Source: JBBIND01 sp037444075
Lineage (GTDB): Bacteria > Acidobacteriota > Terriglobia > Bryobacterales > Bryobacteraceae
Assembly (NCBI GenBank): GCA_037444075.1
Contig: JBBIND010000018.1
Coordinates: 1 to 54,973 of the forward strand
DNA: 54,973 bases
Reading direction: 5' to 3'
The notes under the pieces were generated by a model. That model was given only the letters and a program-made list of their open reading frames with translations, was not told the DNA's origin and did no database searches. The translations under genes were made by a program, and so were the position numbers. Below, in pieces: positions 27,685 through 35,992 of the stretch. Numbering within the stretch: the first letter of the stretch is position 1; the number at the start of each line of letters is the position of its first letter.

Positions 27685-27913
27685 GCGGCATCCTGGTATG
27701 GTTTGGGACCTTTGCGGCCCGGGGCGCGCTGCGTCCCTGCTCCTGAGTCAGCCATGGGATCGTGAGAGCTGTGCGCGGACGAGGTGCGCGGTCTGAACCG
27801 GCCAAGCCCTGTCCGGAGACAGGACTAAGTGGTCGCGGGGCTGCGTCCGGCGCGTTTCCATAGCGCGGTCCGGCCATCGCCCAAGCAGCACCTTGCGTGA
27901 GACAATAGCAGCC
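27685..27913. other. Gene-free spacer with a small hairpin
   Basis: No ORF or RNA that I can support. CCTGTC (27808-27813), loop CGGA and GACAGG (27818-27823) form a stable short hairpin without a T-run. A GACAAT hexamer at 27901-27906 could be a weak -10 element for the next gene. Confidence 0.3.
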
Positions 27914-29320
27914 GTGAAACACGGCCGCTATTCCCCAAAATGCTGTTTTCCCGCCCTGCTTAGCCTGCTTCTGCTGCTGATTCTGATCGCCTCACCGGTC
28001 TACGCCAGCAAGCCGCGTTTGCTGGTACTGACGGATATAGGCAATGAACCTGACGACGCGCAGTCTCTGGTCCGGCTGCTGGTGTACTCGAACGAGTTTG
28101 ACATAGAGGGCATCGTCGCTACTACTTCGAACTGGCTGCAGAACCGCGTGCTTCCGGAGATGATCCGTGAGCGCATCGAGGCCTACGGACAGGTTCGCGA
28201 GAATCTGCTGAAGCACGCTTCGGGCTATCCACCCGCTGCCGGCCTGCTTGCCAAAGTGAAGTCGGGGCGTCCCGAGTTCGGACTAGGAGGCGTCGGCGAG
28301 GGCAAGGACACGGAGGCGTCGGAGTGGATTATCCGCACCGTGGACTTGCCCGACCCGCGGCCCTTGTGGATCACGGTATGGGGCGGCGCGGTGGATCTGG
28401 CCCAAGCCTTATCCAAAGTGCGCCGCACGCGCACGCCCGAACAACTCCGGGCGTTCATAGACAAGCTGCGCGTCTACACGATATCCGATCAGGACAACAC
28501 CGGCCCATGGATGCGCCGTGAATTTCCTGAACTCTTCTACATTTGCAGCATCCACGCCTACAGCCGCTATGCGACGGCCACTTGGGCGGGCATCTCAGGC
28601 GACCGCTGGTACGAGTTTCGTGGGCCTGATTTCTCGCTGGTTTCGAACGATTGGCTGGATCGCAACGTCCGGGAAAACCACGGCCCGTTGGGCAAACTGT
28701 ACCCGCGCACCGAGTACATCATGGAAGGGGACACGCCTTCGTTTCTCTATCTCATCCCGAACGGGCTGGGAATCTCCGAGCGGCCGGAATGGGGCAGTTG
28801 GGGCGGCCGCTACGAGCCGGTCTATCCGGGCGCGCGGCACTACGCCGATACCGTGGATGGCGTAATCGGCGCGGATGGCCTACGCTATGTCTCCAACCAC
28901 GCCACGGTGTGGCGCTGGCGTGAAGCCTATCAGAATGACTTCGCTGCCCGCATGGACTGGACTGTCACCGCCGAGCGAGCCAAGGCCAACCACCGCCCCG
29001 TCGCCATCCTGAATGCAGTGGAAGGGCTGGAGCCGATCTACATTAATGCCCGCCCCGGCCAACAGGTGGAACTCAGCGCGGAAGGGTCGAGCGACCCTGA
29101 CGGTGACACCATCGCATTCCAGTGGTTTCAATACAGGGAAGCGGGCGGACGCGGCTCGCCGGAGATTCTGCTGGATGGAGCGCGAACGGCCAAAGTCACA
29201 TTCACGGCGCCGCGCGTGCGCGCCCCGGCGGAGGTTCACGTGGTGTTGAGCGTGAGCGACGATGGACAGCCGCGACTGTACGCCTACCGCCGCGCCGTCA
29301 TTACGATCTACCCGGAATAG
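27914..29320 (+). CDS. Secreted DUF1593 (nucleoside-hydrolase-like) protein
   Basis: About 468 residues from the GTG at 27914, or 475 from a TTG at 27893; the GTG was preferred because a basic start and signal peptide (LLSLLLLLILIASPVYA) follow. The mature N terminus RLLVLTDIGNEPDDAQSLVRLL is the nucleoside-hydrolase-like metal-binding loop. DTEASEWII, WITVWGGAVDLAQAL and YTISDQDNTG follow. The last 100 residues form a PKD/Ig-like beta domain (VELSAEGSSDPDGDTIAFQWFQY), as in the two-domain DUF1593 family. A glycoside or ribosyl hydrolase role is plausible but not proven. It is followed by a sulfatase with 15 bases between them. Confidence 0.87.
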   Translation: MKHGRYSPKCCFPALLSLLLLLILIASPVYASKPRLLVLTDIGNEPDDAQSLVRLLVYSNEFDIEGIVATTSNWLQNRVLPEMIRERIEAYGQVRENLLKHASGYPPAAGLLAKVKSGRPEFGLGGVGEGKDTEASEWIIRTVDLPDPRPLWITVWGGAVDLAQALSKVRRTRTPEQLRAFIDKLRVYTISDQDNTGPWMRREFPELFYICSIHAYSRYATATWAGISGDRWYEFRGPDFSLVSNDWLDRNVRENHGPLGKLYPRTEYIMEGDTPSFLYLIPNGLGISERPEWGSWGGRYEPVYPGARHYADTVDGVIGADGLRYVSNHATVWRWREAYQNDFAARMDWTVTAERAKANHRPVAILNAVEGLEPIYINARPGQQVELSAEGSSDPDGDTIAFQWFQYREAGGRGSPEILLDGARTAKVTFTAPRVRAPAEVHVVLSVSDDGQPRLYAYRRAVITIYPE

Positions 29321-29335
29321 GAGACCTTGGCAGCC

Positions 29336-30658
29336 ATGAACTCACCAACGGCCGGACGGAGTTTCCCGGGAAACGCCATAAGCCGCCGGGCCATGCTGGC
29401 CAGCACACTCGCCTTGCCTGCCCGGGCGAGCCGGCGTCCGAACGTGCTTGTCTTCATGACTGACCAGGAATCCGCCGTGCGGCCGGGACCCGCCCACACG
29501 CCTCATCGCCAGCGTCTGGAGCAGAGCGGCGTCAGTTTCGCCAACGCTTTCTGCAACACGCCACAGTGTTCGGCCACGCGCTCCGCCTTGCTCACGGGCC
29601 TGGAACCGCACCGGACGGGCGTGCTCACCAACGTCGACGCTTCCTCGTTGGGCCGCGCGCTGCCGGAGAATCTTCCCACGGTGGGGTCCGTGTTTCGCGA
29701 GGCGGGTTACCACACGGCTTACTTTGGCAAGTGGCACCTCGGCAACGATTCGGACGGGCTGCAACGGTACGGCTTTGCGGAATACGTGCGGGGCTCCGAC
29801 GAAACCGTCACTCGCGCTGCGGCTAACTGGATCCGATCCCGGCGCGAGCCCTGGGTGGCTTGGGTTTCGATCCTCAACCCGCACGACATTTACGAGATTC
29901 CGAAGCGCCTGAAAACCGTCCAGATACGCCCCGGAGTGAGGCCCACCGCCTCCGGACTCGACAATTTGCGGGACAAGCCCTCCGAGCAGCGTTGGTTTTC
30001 CGAGCGGGACCAGGGCCGGCAAACTCTCAACTTCACGCCCGAGGACTGGTTAAGGTATCGGAGTTTCTACTGCGAGTTGCTCGAGAAAGCGGACACCTGT
30101 TTCGGAACCGTGATGGAATCGCTGAGTGACGCCGACGGCACAATCATCGCCTACACCAGCGATCACGGAGACGCTCTCGGCGAACACGGTCTGCCTTACA
30201 AAGGTCCGTTCATGTATGAAGAGTTGATCCGCGTCCCTCTCATCATCCGCGCCCCTGGTGAGTTTGCGTCTGTGAAACGCCGCAATGATATGGTCACTTC
30301 CGCCGACCTCGCCCCTACGTTGGCCTCGCTCGCGAGACTGAGTTGGCCCGGACAACTCAGCGGTACGCCCCTAACCGGTTCCGCGTTGACCCGGGATGCG
30401 GTCTTCCTCGAGTACTACGCCAAACAGAAGGCGGTCAATCCCATCCGCACTATCCGCACGCGCCGCTGGAAACTGAATTGTTACGACAGGGGAAACCGCG
30501 AACTTTATGATCTTCAACAGGATCCGCACGAGTTGAAGAACCTGGCGGGAGAGAAAGGGGGACAACGCGTCGCGGCGCAACTCAAAGAGCGGCTGGACGC
30601 CTGGCGGGCGCCCATGGTGGCGAGTCAGCCTTCGAGCGAATCCTCTATCGGGCGGTAG
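29336..30658 (+). CDS. Tat-exported sulfatase with C-S-A-T-R active-site motif
   Basis: A 440-residue sulfatase. ATG at 29336 is preferred over the TTG at 29327 because an AGGAGA site lies 11 bases upstream. An RR signal (ISRRAMLASTLALP) is followed by LVFMTDQES, with Asp43-Gln44 at the metal site. The formylglycine position is Cys78 in QCSATRSALLTG, the variant C-x-A-x-R accepted by the modifying enzyme alongside C-x-P-x-R. TSDHGDALGEHG and WKLNCYDRGNRELYDLQQDP are typical. The substrate is likely a sulfated sugar. Its 3' end overlaps the convergent DUF2007-like gene by 34 bases. Confidence 0.92.
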   Translation: MNSPTAGRSFPGNAISRRAMLASTLALPARASRRPNVLVFMTDQESAVRPGPAHTPHRQRLEQSGVSFANAFCNTPQCSATRSALLTGLEPHRTGVLTNVDASSLGRALPENLPTVGSVFREAGYHTAYFGKWHLGNDSDGLQRYGFAEYVRGSDETVTRAAANWIRSRREPWVAWVSILNPHDIYEIPKRLKTVQIRPGVRPTASGLDNLRDKPSEQRWFSERDQGRQTLNFTPEDWLRYRSFYCELLEKADTCFGTVMESLSDADGTIIAYTSDHGDALGEHGLPYKGPFMYEELIRVPLIIRAPGEFASVKRRNDMVTSADLAPTLASLARLSWPGQLSGTPLTGSALTRDAVFLEYYAKQKAVNPIRTIRTRRWKLNCYDRGNRELYDLQQDPHELKNLAGEKGGQRVAAQLKERLDAWRAPMVASQPSSESSIGR

Positions 30659-30894
30659 CCGGAACGGCTGAGAAGTTGCACCGCAATTTGCTGAACGTCC
30701 TCGGCGACGTAGAAGAAGGCGCCGGTGCGAGCCGTGCGGAAAATGACGCCTCCGGTATAGGTGTCCGGCTCGACAAGGTAGTCGACCCCGTGCTCGGTCA
30801 GAAGTTGTTCCAGCGCCAGGGCTTCCTTCAATCGCTTGGCAACGTAGATCAGAACCAATTCCTGGTCTCCGTAGAAATCGGGGTCGCGTCTCAT
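30625..30894 (-). CDS. DUF2007-like small protein
   Basis: An 89-residue cytoplasmic protein. The pattern ELVLIYVAKRLKEALALEQLLTEHGVDYLVEPD and the later GAFFYVAEDVQQIAVQLL resemble the small ferredoxin-like DUF2007 (putative signal-transducing) proteins, whose role is unsettled. It follows mnmE by 86 bases on the same strand and may be read from the ribosome-biogenesis operon. The tail overlaps the sulfatase gene on the other strand. Confidence 0.75.
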   Translation of the reverse strand: MRRDPDFYGDQELVLIYVAKRLKEALALEQLLTEHGVDYLVEPDTYTGGVIFRTARTGAFFYVAEDVQQIAVQLLSRSGYRPIEDSLEG

Positions 30895-30980
30895 GAACTT
30901 GTATTATCGCGTAGGCTTCCAAGCCGGCGGGCTAACACGGCACAAATTGACATCGGCACGGCTTCGGCCACGGACGTTCT

Positions 30981-32336
30981 CTACTTGCCTATGCAGAAGG
31001 TGGCGAAGATACGGTTCAGGATGTCGTCGGCGGTGGTGGCGCCGGTGAGCGTGTCAATCGGTTGCAGGGCGGCGTACAAATCCAACAAAAGCAACTCGTG
31101 AGGCAAGCCTGAGTCGACCGCCACGGCAGCATGCTGCAACGCAGTAAGACTCTCCTGAAGAGCCTGCCGGTGGCGCAGGTTGGTGAGAAAACTACCCTCC
31201 TGCTCGAGGCGGCCGGGAGGCGCCAGCAGGCTCACCAGTTGAGCGCGCAGAATGTCAATCCCGTCCCCGGTGAGCGCGGAGACCGGGGTGAGCGGCTCGG
31301 CGGTGACGGCGCGGCGCTCGAGATCGCTCTTGTTGCCGGCCAACAAGTACTTGCCGCTCGAGCGCGCGTGCTCCAGCAGGCCGGCATCCGCAGCTTCCAA
31401 AGGCTGCGACAAGTCGAACACCACCACGGTGACGTCGGCGTCGGCCATCGCCTGGTAGGTGCGCTGTACGCCAAGGCCCTCGACGAGATCCTGCGAACTG
31501 CGAATGCCGGCCGTGTCCAGGAACTTCACCGGTATGCCCTCGATCGATGCGGTCTCCGACACAACATCGCGGGTAGTTCCGGCGATTTCGGTGACAATCG
31601 AGCGATCGCGCTCCAACAGGCGGTTGAACAGGCTGCTCTTGCCGACGTTCGGGCGCCCGACGATGGCCAGCATCAAACCCTCATGCACGAGCCTTCCATA
31701 GTCGTAGCTGGTGAGCAGTTCCGACAGAGGGAGTTCCACTTGGCGGATGCGGCGGGTGATCTCTTCGGGACCAGCCACGGGCACGTCATCGTCTGCGAAG
31801 TCAATGCCGGCTTCGAGCAGCGCAATCAGTTCGAGTAGGTGTTCCTTAATGGGGGCAACGCGGCGGCTCAGGCTGCCCTCGGATTGCTGGGCGGCGATAC
31901 GCGCCTGGTAGAGCGTAGTGGCCTGGATCAGGTCGTTGACGGCTTCTGCCTGGACAAGGTCGATGCGTCCGTTGAGGAAGGCGCGCAGCGTGAACTCGCC
32001 CGGTTCAGCCAGCCGGGCGCCCGCCTCGCAGGCGCGCTCCAGCGCGTACTGCAGAACCACCGGCGAACCGTGCAGGGAAATCTCGACTACATCCTCTGCC
32101 GTATACGAGTGCGGCGCTTCGAAGAACGACACGACGGCCCGGTCCACCAGCAGGCCATCCGGAGTTTGGAGTCCCGCCAGGGAGCAGTGCCAGGGGCGCC
32201 AGGATGGTTCGCCGCCGGGGAATTCCAGCATTGTGGCGGCAATCGGGCGCGCTTGTGTTCCGGATAATCGAACGACGCTCAACCCGCCACGTCCCGGCGG
32301 TGTGGAGACGGCGGCGATGGTATCGCGAAGGTGCAA
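30981..32336 (-). CDS. mnmE: tRNA uridine-5-carboxymethylaminomethyl modification GTPase
   Basis: A 451-residue GTPase. With MnmG it modifies the wobble U34 of tRNAs reading NNA/NNG codons. The N-terminal domain begins RDTIAAVSTPPGRGGLSVVRLSG, with LHGSPVV. The G domain has G1 GRPNVGKS (227-234), GTTRD (253-257), G3 DTAG (274-277) and G4 NKSD. The conserved C-terminal CIGK ends the protein, as needed for catalysis. Full length. It follows khpB by three bases, so it belongs to the rpmH operon. Confidence 0.97.
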   Translation of the reverse strand: MHLRDTIAAVSTPPGRGGLSVVRLSGTQARPIAATMLEFPGGEPSWRPWHCSLAGLQTPDGLLVDRAVVSFFEAPHSYTAEDVVEISLHGSPVVLQYALERACEAGARLAEPGEFTLRAFLNGRIDLVQAEAVNDLIQATTLYQARIAAQQSEGSLSRRVAPIKEHLLELIALLEAGIDFADDDVPVAGPEEITRRIRQVELPLSELLTSYDYGRLVHEGLMLAIVGRPNVGKSSLFNRLLERDRSIVTEIAGTTRDVVSETASIEGIPVKFLDTAGIRSSQDLVEGLGVQRTYQAMADADVTVVVFDLSQPLEAADAGLLEHARSSGKYLLAGNKSDLERRAVTAEPLTPVSALTGDGIDILRAQLVSLLAPPGRLEQEGSFLTNLRHRQALQESLTALQHAAVAVDSGLPHELLLLDLYAALQPIDTLTGATTADDILNRIFATFCIGK

Positions 32337-32339
32337 AGC

Positions 32340-32894
32340 TCAGCGGCGGCGCCTGAAGGAAGGCTTGGGTGGCAGGGCGCCCTCGGGAGGCGAGGGCATG
32401 CCCGCCGGATAGATGACGACGTGCCGGAAGGGACCGCTGCCGGAACTCTCGCTGCGAACTTCAGTCTCATTCCGCAGTGCGAGGTGGATGATGCGGCGTT
32501 CGCGGCTGTTCATCGGATTGAACTGGAAGGGCACGCCGCTGGCCATCACTTTCTCAGCGGCTGTCTGCGCGCTGAGGCGAAGCTCTTCGATGCGCAGCAT
32601 GCGGTAGTCCTGCGCGTCGAAGCACAGGCGCGAATGGTCCTCTGAAGGCATGCGGAGCACCTCCATGGTGAGGTGCTCGAGCGCGAGCAGCAGCTCGGCT
32701 TTGTTGGCGAGCAGTTCCGGAACATCGGGACCGGCGAAGCGGACCACCACGTCCGGGTTCTCGAAATCCTGGTGAGGATTCTCCATCTCCCCCACCGTGG
32801 GCGTGAGCTGCAAACCGGAGTGTTTCAGGACGGCGCCCAAAAAACTCCCGATGCGCGGAGCGATCACACTGGCTTGATATTTCTTTTCCACCAC
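32340..32894 (-). CDS. khpB: KhpB/Jag-type RNA-binding protein (KH plus R3H)
   Basis: A 184-residue protein. Residues about 40-95 read as a KH-like domain (DVVVRFAGPDVPELLANKAELLLALEHL, in part). Residues about 100-155 carry R3H motifs (EELRLSAQTAAEKVMASG, then NSRERRIIHLALR). The tail is Arg/Pro-rich. The Jag N-terminal domain is lacking, as in many short forms. These proteins bind RNA with KhpA and influence cell division and envelope genes. It lies between yidC and mnmE, which is the standard place for it; the gap to yidC is three bases. Confidence 0.92.
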   Translation of the reverse strand: MVEKKYQASVIAPRIGSFLGAVLKHSGLQLTPTVGEMENPHQDFENPDVVVRFAGPDVPELLANKAELLLALEHLTMEVLRMPSEDHSRLCFDAQDYRMLRIEELRLSAQTAAEKVMASGVPFQFNPMNSRERRIIHLALRNETEVRSESSGSGPFRHVVIYPAGMPSPPEGALPPKPSFRRRR

Positions 32895-32897
32895 CGG

Positions 32898-34643
32898 CTA
32901 GTTCCTGGCGACCTTCTTCTTGGCAGTCTTCTTTGATTCCACAGCGGGTGCGGGCACGTGGAAAATGCGGTTGAAGATCAACTGCTGGGCGATGCCCACC
33001 ACGTTGCCGGTCAACCAGTATAGCACCAGGCCGCTCGAGAAGCCGTAGAACATGAAGCCGAGAAACAGCGGCATCAGCAGCATGATGCGTTGCTGCATGG
33101 GATCCGCCGTCGTAGTCGGCGTCATCTTTTGCATGATGAACTGCGAGACGATCATCGCGATGGGCAGAACGCGAATAGCCAGGTGCTCAGGTTGCGAAAG
33201 GTCCTGCACCCAGAGCCACTTCGCGCTGCGCATCTCGATGGCCACGCTCAGCACCTTGAAGAACGCGAAGAAGAACGGAATCTGCAGAAGCATGGGCACG
33301 CAACCGCCTAGCGGGTTCACGCCATGCTTCTTGTAGAGGTCCATCACCTCCTGGTTCTGCTGGTTGCGGCGCGGATCGCGCAACCCCACGCCCTTGTACT
33401 TGGCGTTGATGGCGGCGATCTGCGGCTGCAGCACGGACATCCTCTTCATCGAGCGGAGGCTGGTGAACTTCAACGGGAGCAGCAGGAAGTTGATGATCAC
33501 CGTGACCAGCACGATGGACCAGCCGTAGTTGTGCACCCAACGGTCGTTGACGTAGTTCAGGCTAAGGAACAACGGCTTGGCAAGGAAGCCAAACCAGCCG
33601 AAGTCAACCACGTTTTCGAGCTTGGGGTCGAGCCGACGCAGGAGGTCCACGTCTTTCGGACCCACGAAGAGCTGGAACTTGTTCGAACCTTCTCCACCGA
33701 ATCCCGCTCCGGCGTGGGCTGATTCCTTGCCGGTGAGGATCGCCGGGACGGTGTCGTTGAAGGTACGGAGTTCAAAAGCGGAGCCCGATTCCGGCAGCGC
33801 CACGGCCGCGAAATAAGTATCTTCGAGACCGGCGAAAGAAAACGTCCCGCGGTGAGTGACCGGACCGTCGTTGGCGATCTTGCCCTCGTTCACTTCCAGC
33901 GTGGCTTCCTGCGCGTCGTAGTAGAGCGTCCGGATCCGGGAGGAGTGATCTTCCAGCGTGTTATCGCCGAAGCCGCCCCGCCAGCAGAGGAAATGGCGCA
34001 GCGGCACTCCGTTTTCCACCACCTCGGAGGAAACTTCTACGAGGTAGCGGCCGCTCTGAAAGCGGAACGACTTGCGGAAGTAGTTCGTGCCGTCGGAGAA
34101 GGTGTAATCCACCGAGAGCCGGTCCTCACTAACTTGGGCCGCAAACAGGACCTTGTTGGGATCCACGCTCGGCTTGCGGTCCGGGAACTCGAACGAGAAT
34201 GGCCTCCCGGCCTTGTCCGCTCCGGTGGCGTTGATCAGGTCGAGGAGTTTGCCGGAATTGTCGGTGTACTTCTTGAGAATCCAGCTATGCACTACCGCCC
34301 CATGGTTCGAAAAGACCACGCGGTGCAGGTCCGTATCGGTAATGAAGCTCTCCTCCTGTGTGCCGGAGATGGCTTCAGGGACGGCGGCGGGGGGCGTGGA
34401 CTTTTCAGCCTTTTGGCTCTGCTGCGGCGCCGGCGCCGGCGCTGCGGGAGTCTCAACCGCCGCCGGCTTGGCTTCGCCGGCTTTCTCCTCCACCGGCGGC
34501 TGCGACGGTTTATAGAAATATGGAGTCAGGAACAGCACACCGCCCATCAACAGGAAGGCAACGAGCATGCGGAGCTCCATGGAAAGCTCCTTCTTTTGTT
34601 TGGGTGGCTGTCCGGGATTTATGCCCTGGGGTGAATCACTCAT
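32898..34643 (-). CDS. yidC: Membrane protein insertase YidC
   Basis: A 581-residue inner-membrane insertase. One N-terminal membrane segment (about 24-42) is followed by a Pro/Ala-rich linker and a periplasmic P1 domain (about 90-350). The C-terminal core with five membrane segments begins near WSIVLVTVIINFLLLPL. The Arg in the hydrophilic groove (FTSLRSMKRM) and GGCVPMLLQIPFFFAFF are present, and the tail is Lys-rich. ATG at 34580 has a much better Shine-Dalgarno (AAGGAG, 6 bases away), so a 560-residue form starting MELRML is possible; the longer KKELSM start is kept because related proteins carry it. Confidence 0.96.
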   Translation of the reverse strand: MSDSPQGINPGQPPKQKKELSMELRMLVAFLLMGGVLFLTPYFYKPSQPPVEEKAGEAKPAAVETPAAPAPAPQQSQKAEKSTPPAAVPEAISGTQEESFITDTDLHRVVFSNHGAVVHSWILKKYTDNSGKLLDLINATGADKAGRPFSFEFPDRKPSVDPNKVLFAAQVSEDRLSVDYTFSDGTNYFRKSFRFQSGRYLVEVSSEVVENGVPLRHFLCWRGGFGDNTLEDHSSRIRTLYYDAQEATLEVNEGKIANDGPVTHRGTFSFAGLEDTYFAAVALPESGSAFELRTFNDTVPAILTGKESAHAGAGFGGEGSNKFQLFVGPKDVDLLRRLDPKLENVVDFGWFGFLAKPLFLSLNYVNDRWVHNYGWSIVLVTVIINFLLLPLKFTSLRSMKRMSVLQPQIAAINAKYKGVGLRDPRRNQQNQEVMDLYKKHGVNPLGGCVPMLLQIPFFFAFFKVLSVAIEMRSAKWLWVQDLSQPEHLAIRVLPIAMIVSQFIMQKMTPTTTADPMQQRIMLLMPLFLGFMFYGFSSGLVLYWLTGNVVGIAQQLIFNRIFHVPAPAVESKKTAKKKVARN

Positions 34644-34673
34644 GGATACTCGCCTGCGAACACGCCGGATGCG

Positions 34674-34883
34674 TTAACGCACGGGGTCGAACCCTCCCTC
34701 ATGCAGCGGATGGCACCGGGAGAGGCGCCTCAGGCCTAGCCAGATGCCGCGCAAAGCGCCGTGCTTTTCAATGGCCATGCGCATGTAGTCGGAACAAGTA
34801 GGATAAAAGCGGCAGGCGGAAGGCAAAAGCGGAGATATCCACCGCTTGTAGAAGCTCAGCAGCACGATCAGGCAGCTTTGCAT
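34674..34883 (-). CDS. yidD: Membrane protein insertion efficiency factor YidD
   Basis: A 69-residue membrane-associated protein. LLSFYKRWISPLLPSACRFYPTCSDYM and HPLHEGGFDPV are the family signature and cover nearly the whole length; three Cys residues are kept. It assists YidC-dependent insertion. The start overlaps the rnpA end by 16 bases, and yidC follows 30 bases later. Confidence 0.96.
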   Translation of the reverse strand: MQSCLIVLLSFYKRWISPLLPSACRFYPTCSDYMRMAIEKHGALRGIWLGLRRLSRCHPLHEGGFDPVR

Positions 34884-35266
34884 CGGCGGATCACCCTTTC
34901 AACTTCCCGCTCCAATTCAGCCGGCGCCGCTTCGCTCGCGGTTCGCCGGGCGTTGAATACGACATCCCATTCCGAACCCCAGAGACCCAACCGCCGGCGG
35001 ACCACCTCGCGGAGCCGACGTTTGATCCGGTTCCGGACAACGGCTTTGCCGATCGCGCGCGGCACCGTGAATCCGAACCTTGGCCCGGTCGCCTGATCGC
35101 GAGCGAAACAGAACGCCACGAAGTGAGGACCGGGCACGCGAAAACCGGCCTGGTAGACGGTGGCATACTCGCTGCGCCGCAAAATCCGGTTCTGCTTGGG
35201 AAATGAGGAGTTCGGTTTCCCGGTGTCGATAGCTTCAGTTCGCGTATCGGACGGCCTTCTCGTCAC
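34868..35266 (-). CDS. rnpA: Ribonuclease P protein component
   Basis: A 132-residue basic protein that binds the RNase P RNA to process tRNA 5' ends. Motifs: LRRSEYATVYQAG, RFGFTVPRAIGKAVVRNRIKRRLRE (the RNR box, shown in part) and VVFNAR. The only usable start is a GTG at 35266, which lies inside rpmH and gives an N-terminal extension of about 22 residues before the family sequence. No ATG, GTG or TTG occurs closer in this frame. The overlap of 32 bases recalls the nested rpmH/rnpA arrangement of Thermus. Confidence 0.93.
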   Translation of the reverse strand: MTRRPSDTRTEAIDTGKPNSSFPKQNRILRRSEYATVYQAGFRVPGPHFVAFCFARDQATGPRFGFTVPRAIGKAVVRNRIKRRLREVVRRRLGLWGSEWDVVFNARRTASEAAPAELEREVERVIRRCKAA

Positions 35267-35402
35267 TGACCGTCAGCTTATGACGCCCCTTGGCCCGGCG
35301 GCGGGCCAGAACTGCCTGCCCGTCCTTGCTCTTCATGCGCGCCCGGAATCCGTGCGTCTTGGCCCTCTTGCGATTGTTCGGTTGGAATGTGCGTTTTGGC
35401 AT
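35235..35402 (-). CDS. rpmH: 50S ribosomal protein L34
   Basis: A 55-residue protein found by reading the minus strand directly. It begins MPKRTFQPNNRKRAKTHGFR and continues ARMKSKDGQAVLARRRAKGR, an unmistakable L34. It then has about ten extra residues (HKLTVSDEKAVRYAN) before TGA, a little longer than the usual 44-46. The stop lies 32 bases inside rnpA. It leads the rpmH-rnpA-yidD-yidC-khpB-mnmE operon from a strong promoter. Confidence 0.97.
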   Translation of the reverse strand: MPKRTFQPNNRKRAKTHGFRARMKSKDGQAVLARRRAKGRHKLTVSDEKAVRYAN

Positions 35403-35490
35403 ACTGATTTTCTTCGCTTATCCGCGCCGACCAGACATGATTCTCCGAGACGGCACACTACTTGCCTACTAGGGAATGCCCCAAAGTTTC

Positions 35491-35520
35491 AGTATAAAGG
35501 CTGCGCGGAAGGGGTGTCAA
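35491..35520 (-). promoter_or_regulatory. rpmH operon promoter
   Basis: On the minus strand TTGACA (35520-35515) and TATACT (35496-35491) are separated by 18 bases: a perfect -35 and a near-perfect -10. Transcription would start near 35484 with a leader of about 82 bases. It is the strongest-looking promoter in the window, as expected for ribosomal protein genes. Confidence 0.82.
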
Positions 35521-35523
35521 ACC

Positions 35524-35551
35524 GCACAGTTTCTTGTGCACAGTTTCTTGT
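35524..35551. repeat. Two perfect tandem 14-base repeats upstream of the rpmH promoter
   Basis: GCACAGTTTCTTGT occurs twice head-to-tail at 35524-35537 and 35538-35551, followed by a partial third unit TTCTTG. The array starts four bases beyond the -35 box of the rpmH promoter. The 35403-35722 stretch otherwise contains only the rpmH leader and the upstream region of the antitoxin gene; I see no dnaA gene or cluster of DnaA boxes. Confidence 0.8.
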
Positions 35552-35722
35552 TTCTTGCCCTACCGCTGAAGACGGGATTAGGGAGTCAGGACGTGGCTAC
35601 CCGATCGCATCCCACTGGCGGGACCACAGCGCGCCCGCGTTTTCCAGCCCTTGCAAAACCCGCCACCCCTGCCCGATACTGGTGATGGACTTGTACAGCT
35701 CGTACGAATAGGGCAGGAACAA

Positions 35723-35989
35723 ATGGCACGCCTCAATGTCTCGAAAGCGCGCGAAGAGTTCTCCGAAATCGTGAACCGCGCCGCCTACGGGAAGGAGCGG
35801 ACGATTGTCTCCCGTCGCGGCAAGGATTTGGCCGCCGTCATCCCTATGGATGACCTCCGGCTCCTGGAGCGCTTGGCCCGGGAGGAAAGGGACAGAATCG
35901 ATCTGGAAGAGGCCCGCGCTGCCCTGAAGGAGGCGGAAGAAGAGGGAACAGTCCCTCTCCGGGACCTCATGCGGGAATTGGGAGACTGA
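35723..35989 (+). CDS. Phd/YefM-family antitoxin
   Basis: An 88-residue protein. ATG at 35723 is preceded by AGGA and begins ARLNVSKAREEFSEIVNRAAYG, then TIVSRRGKDLAAVIPMDDL: the Phd/YefM DNA-binding fold. The acidic helical tail (LEEARAALKEAEEEG) would wrap the toxin. Antitoxins of this type repress their own operon when toxin-bound. The toxin reading frame follows immediately in the same frame after a single TGA. An upstream in-frame ATG at 35651 gives a non-family extension and was rejected. Confidence 0.9.
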   Translation: MARLNVSKAREEFSEIVNRAAYGKERTIVSRRGKDLAAVIPMDDLRLLERLAREERDRIDLEEARAALKEAEEEGTVPLRDLMRELGD

Positions 35990-35992
35990 GTC

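Noticed and set aside
27685..27913. Possible structured RNA in the gap before the DUF1593 gene
   Set aside because: Only one short hairpin, no conserved riboswitch core recognised.
35403..35722. Possible replication origin next to rpmH
   Set aside because: No DnaA-box cluster (TTATNCACA) or dnaA gene found; only a tandem repeat and the rpmH promoter.
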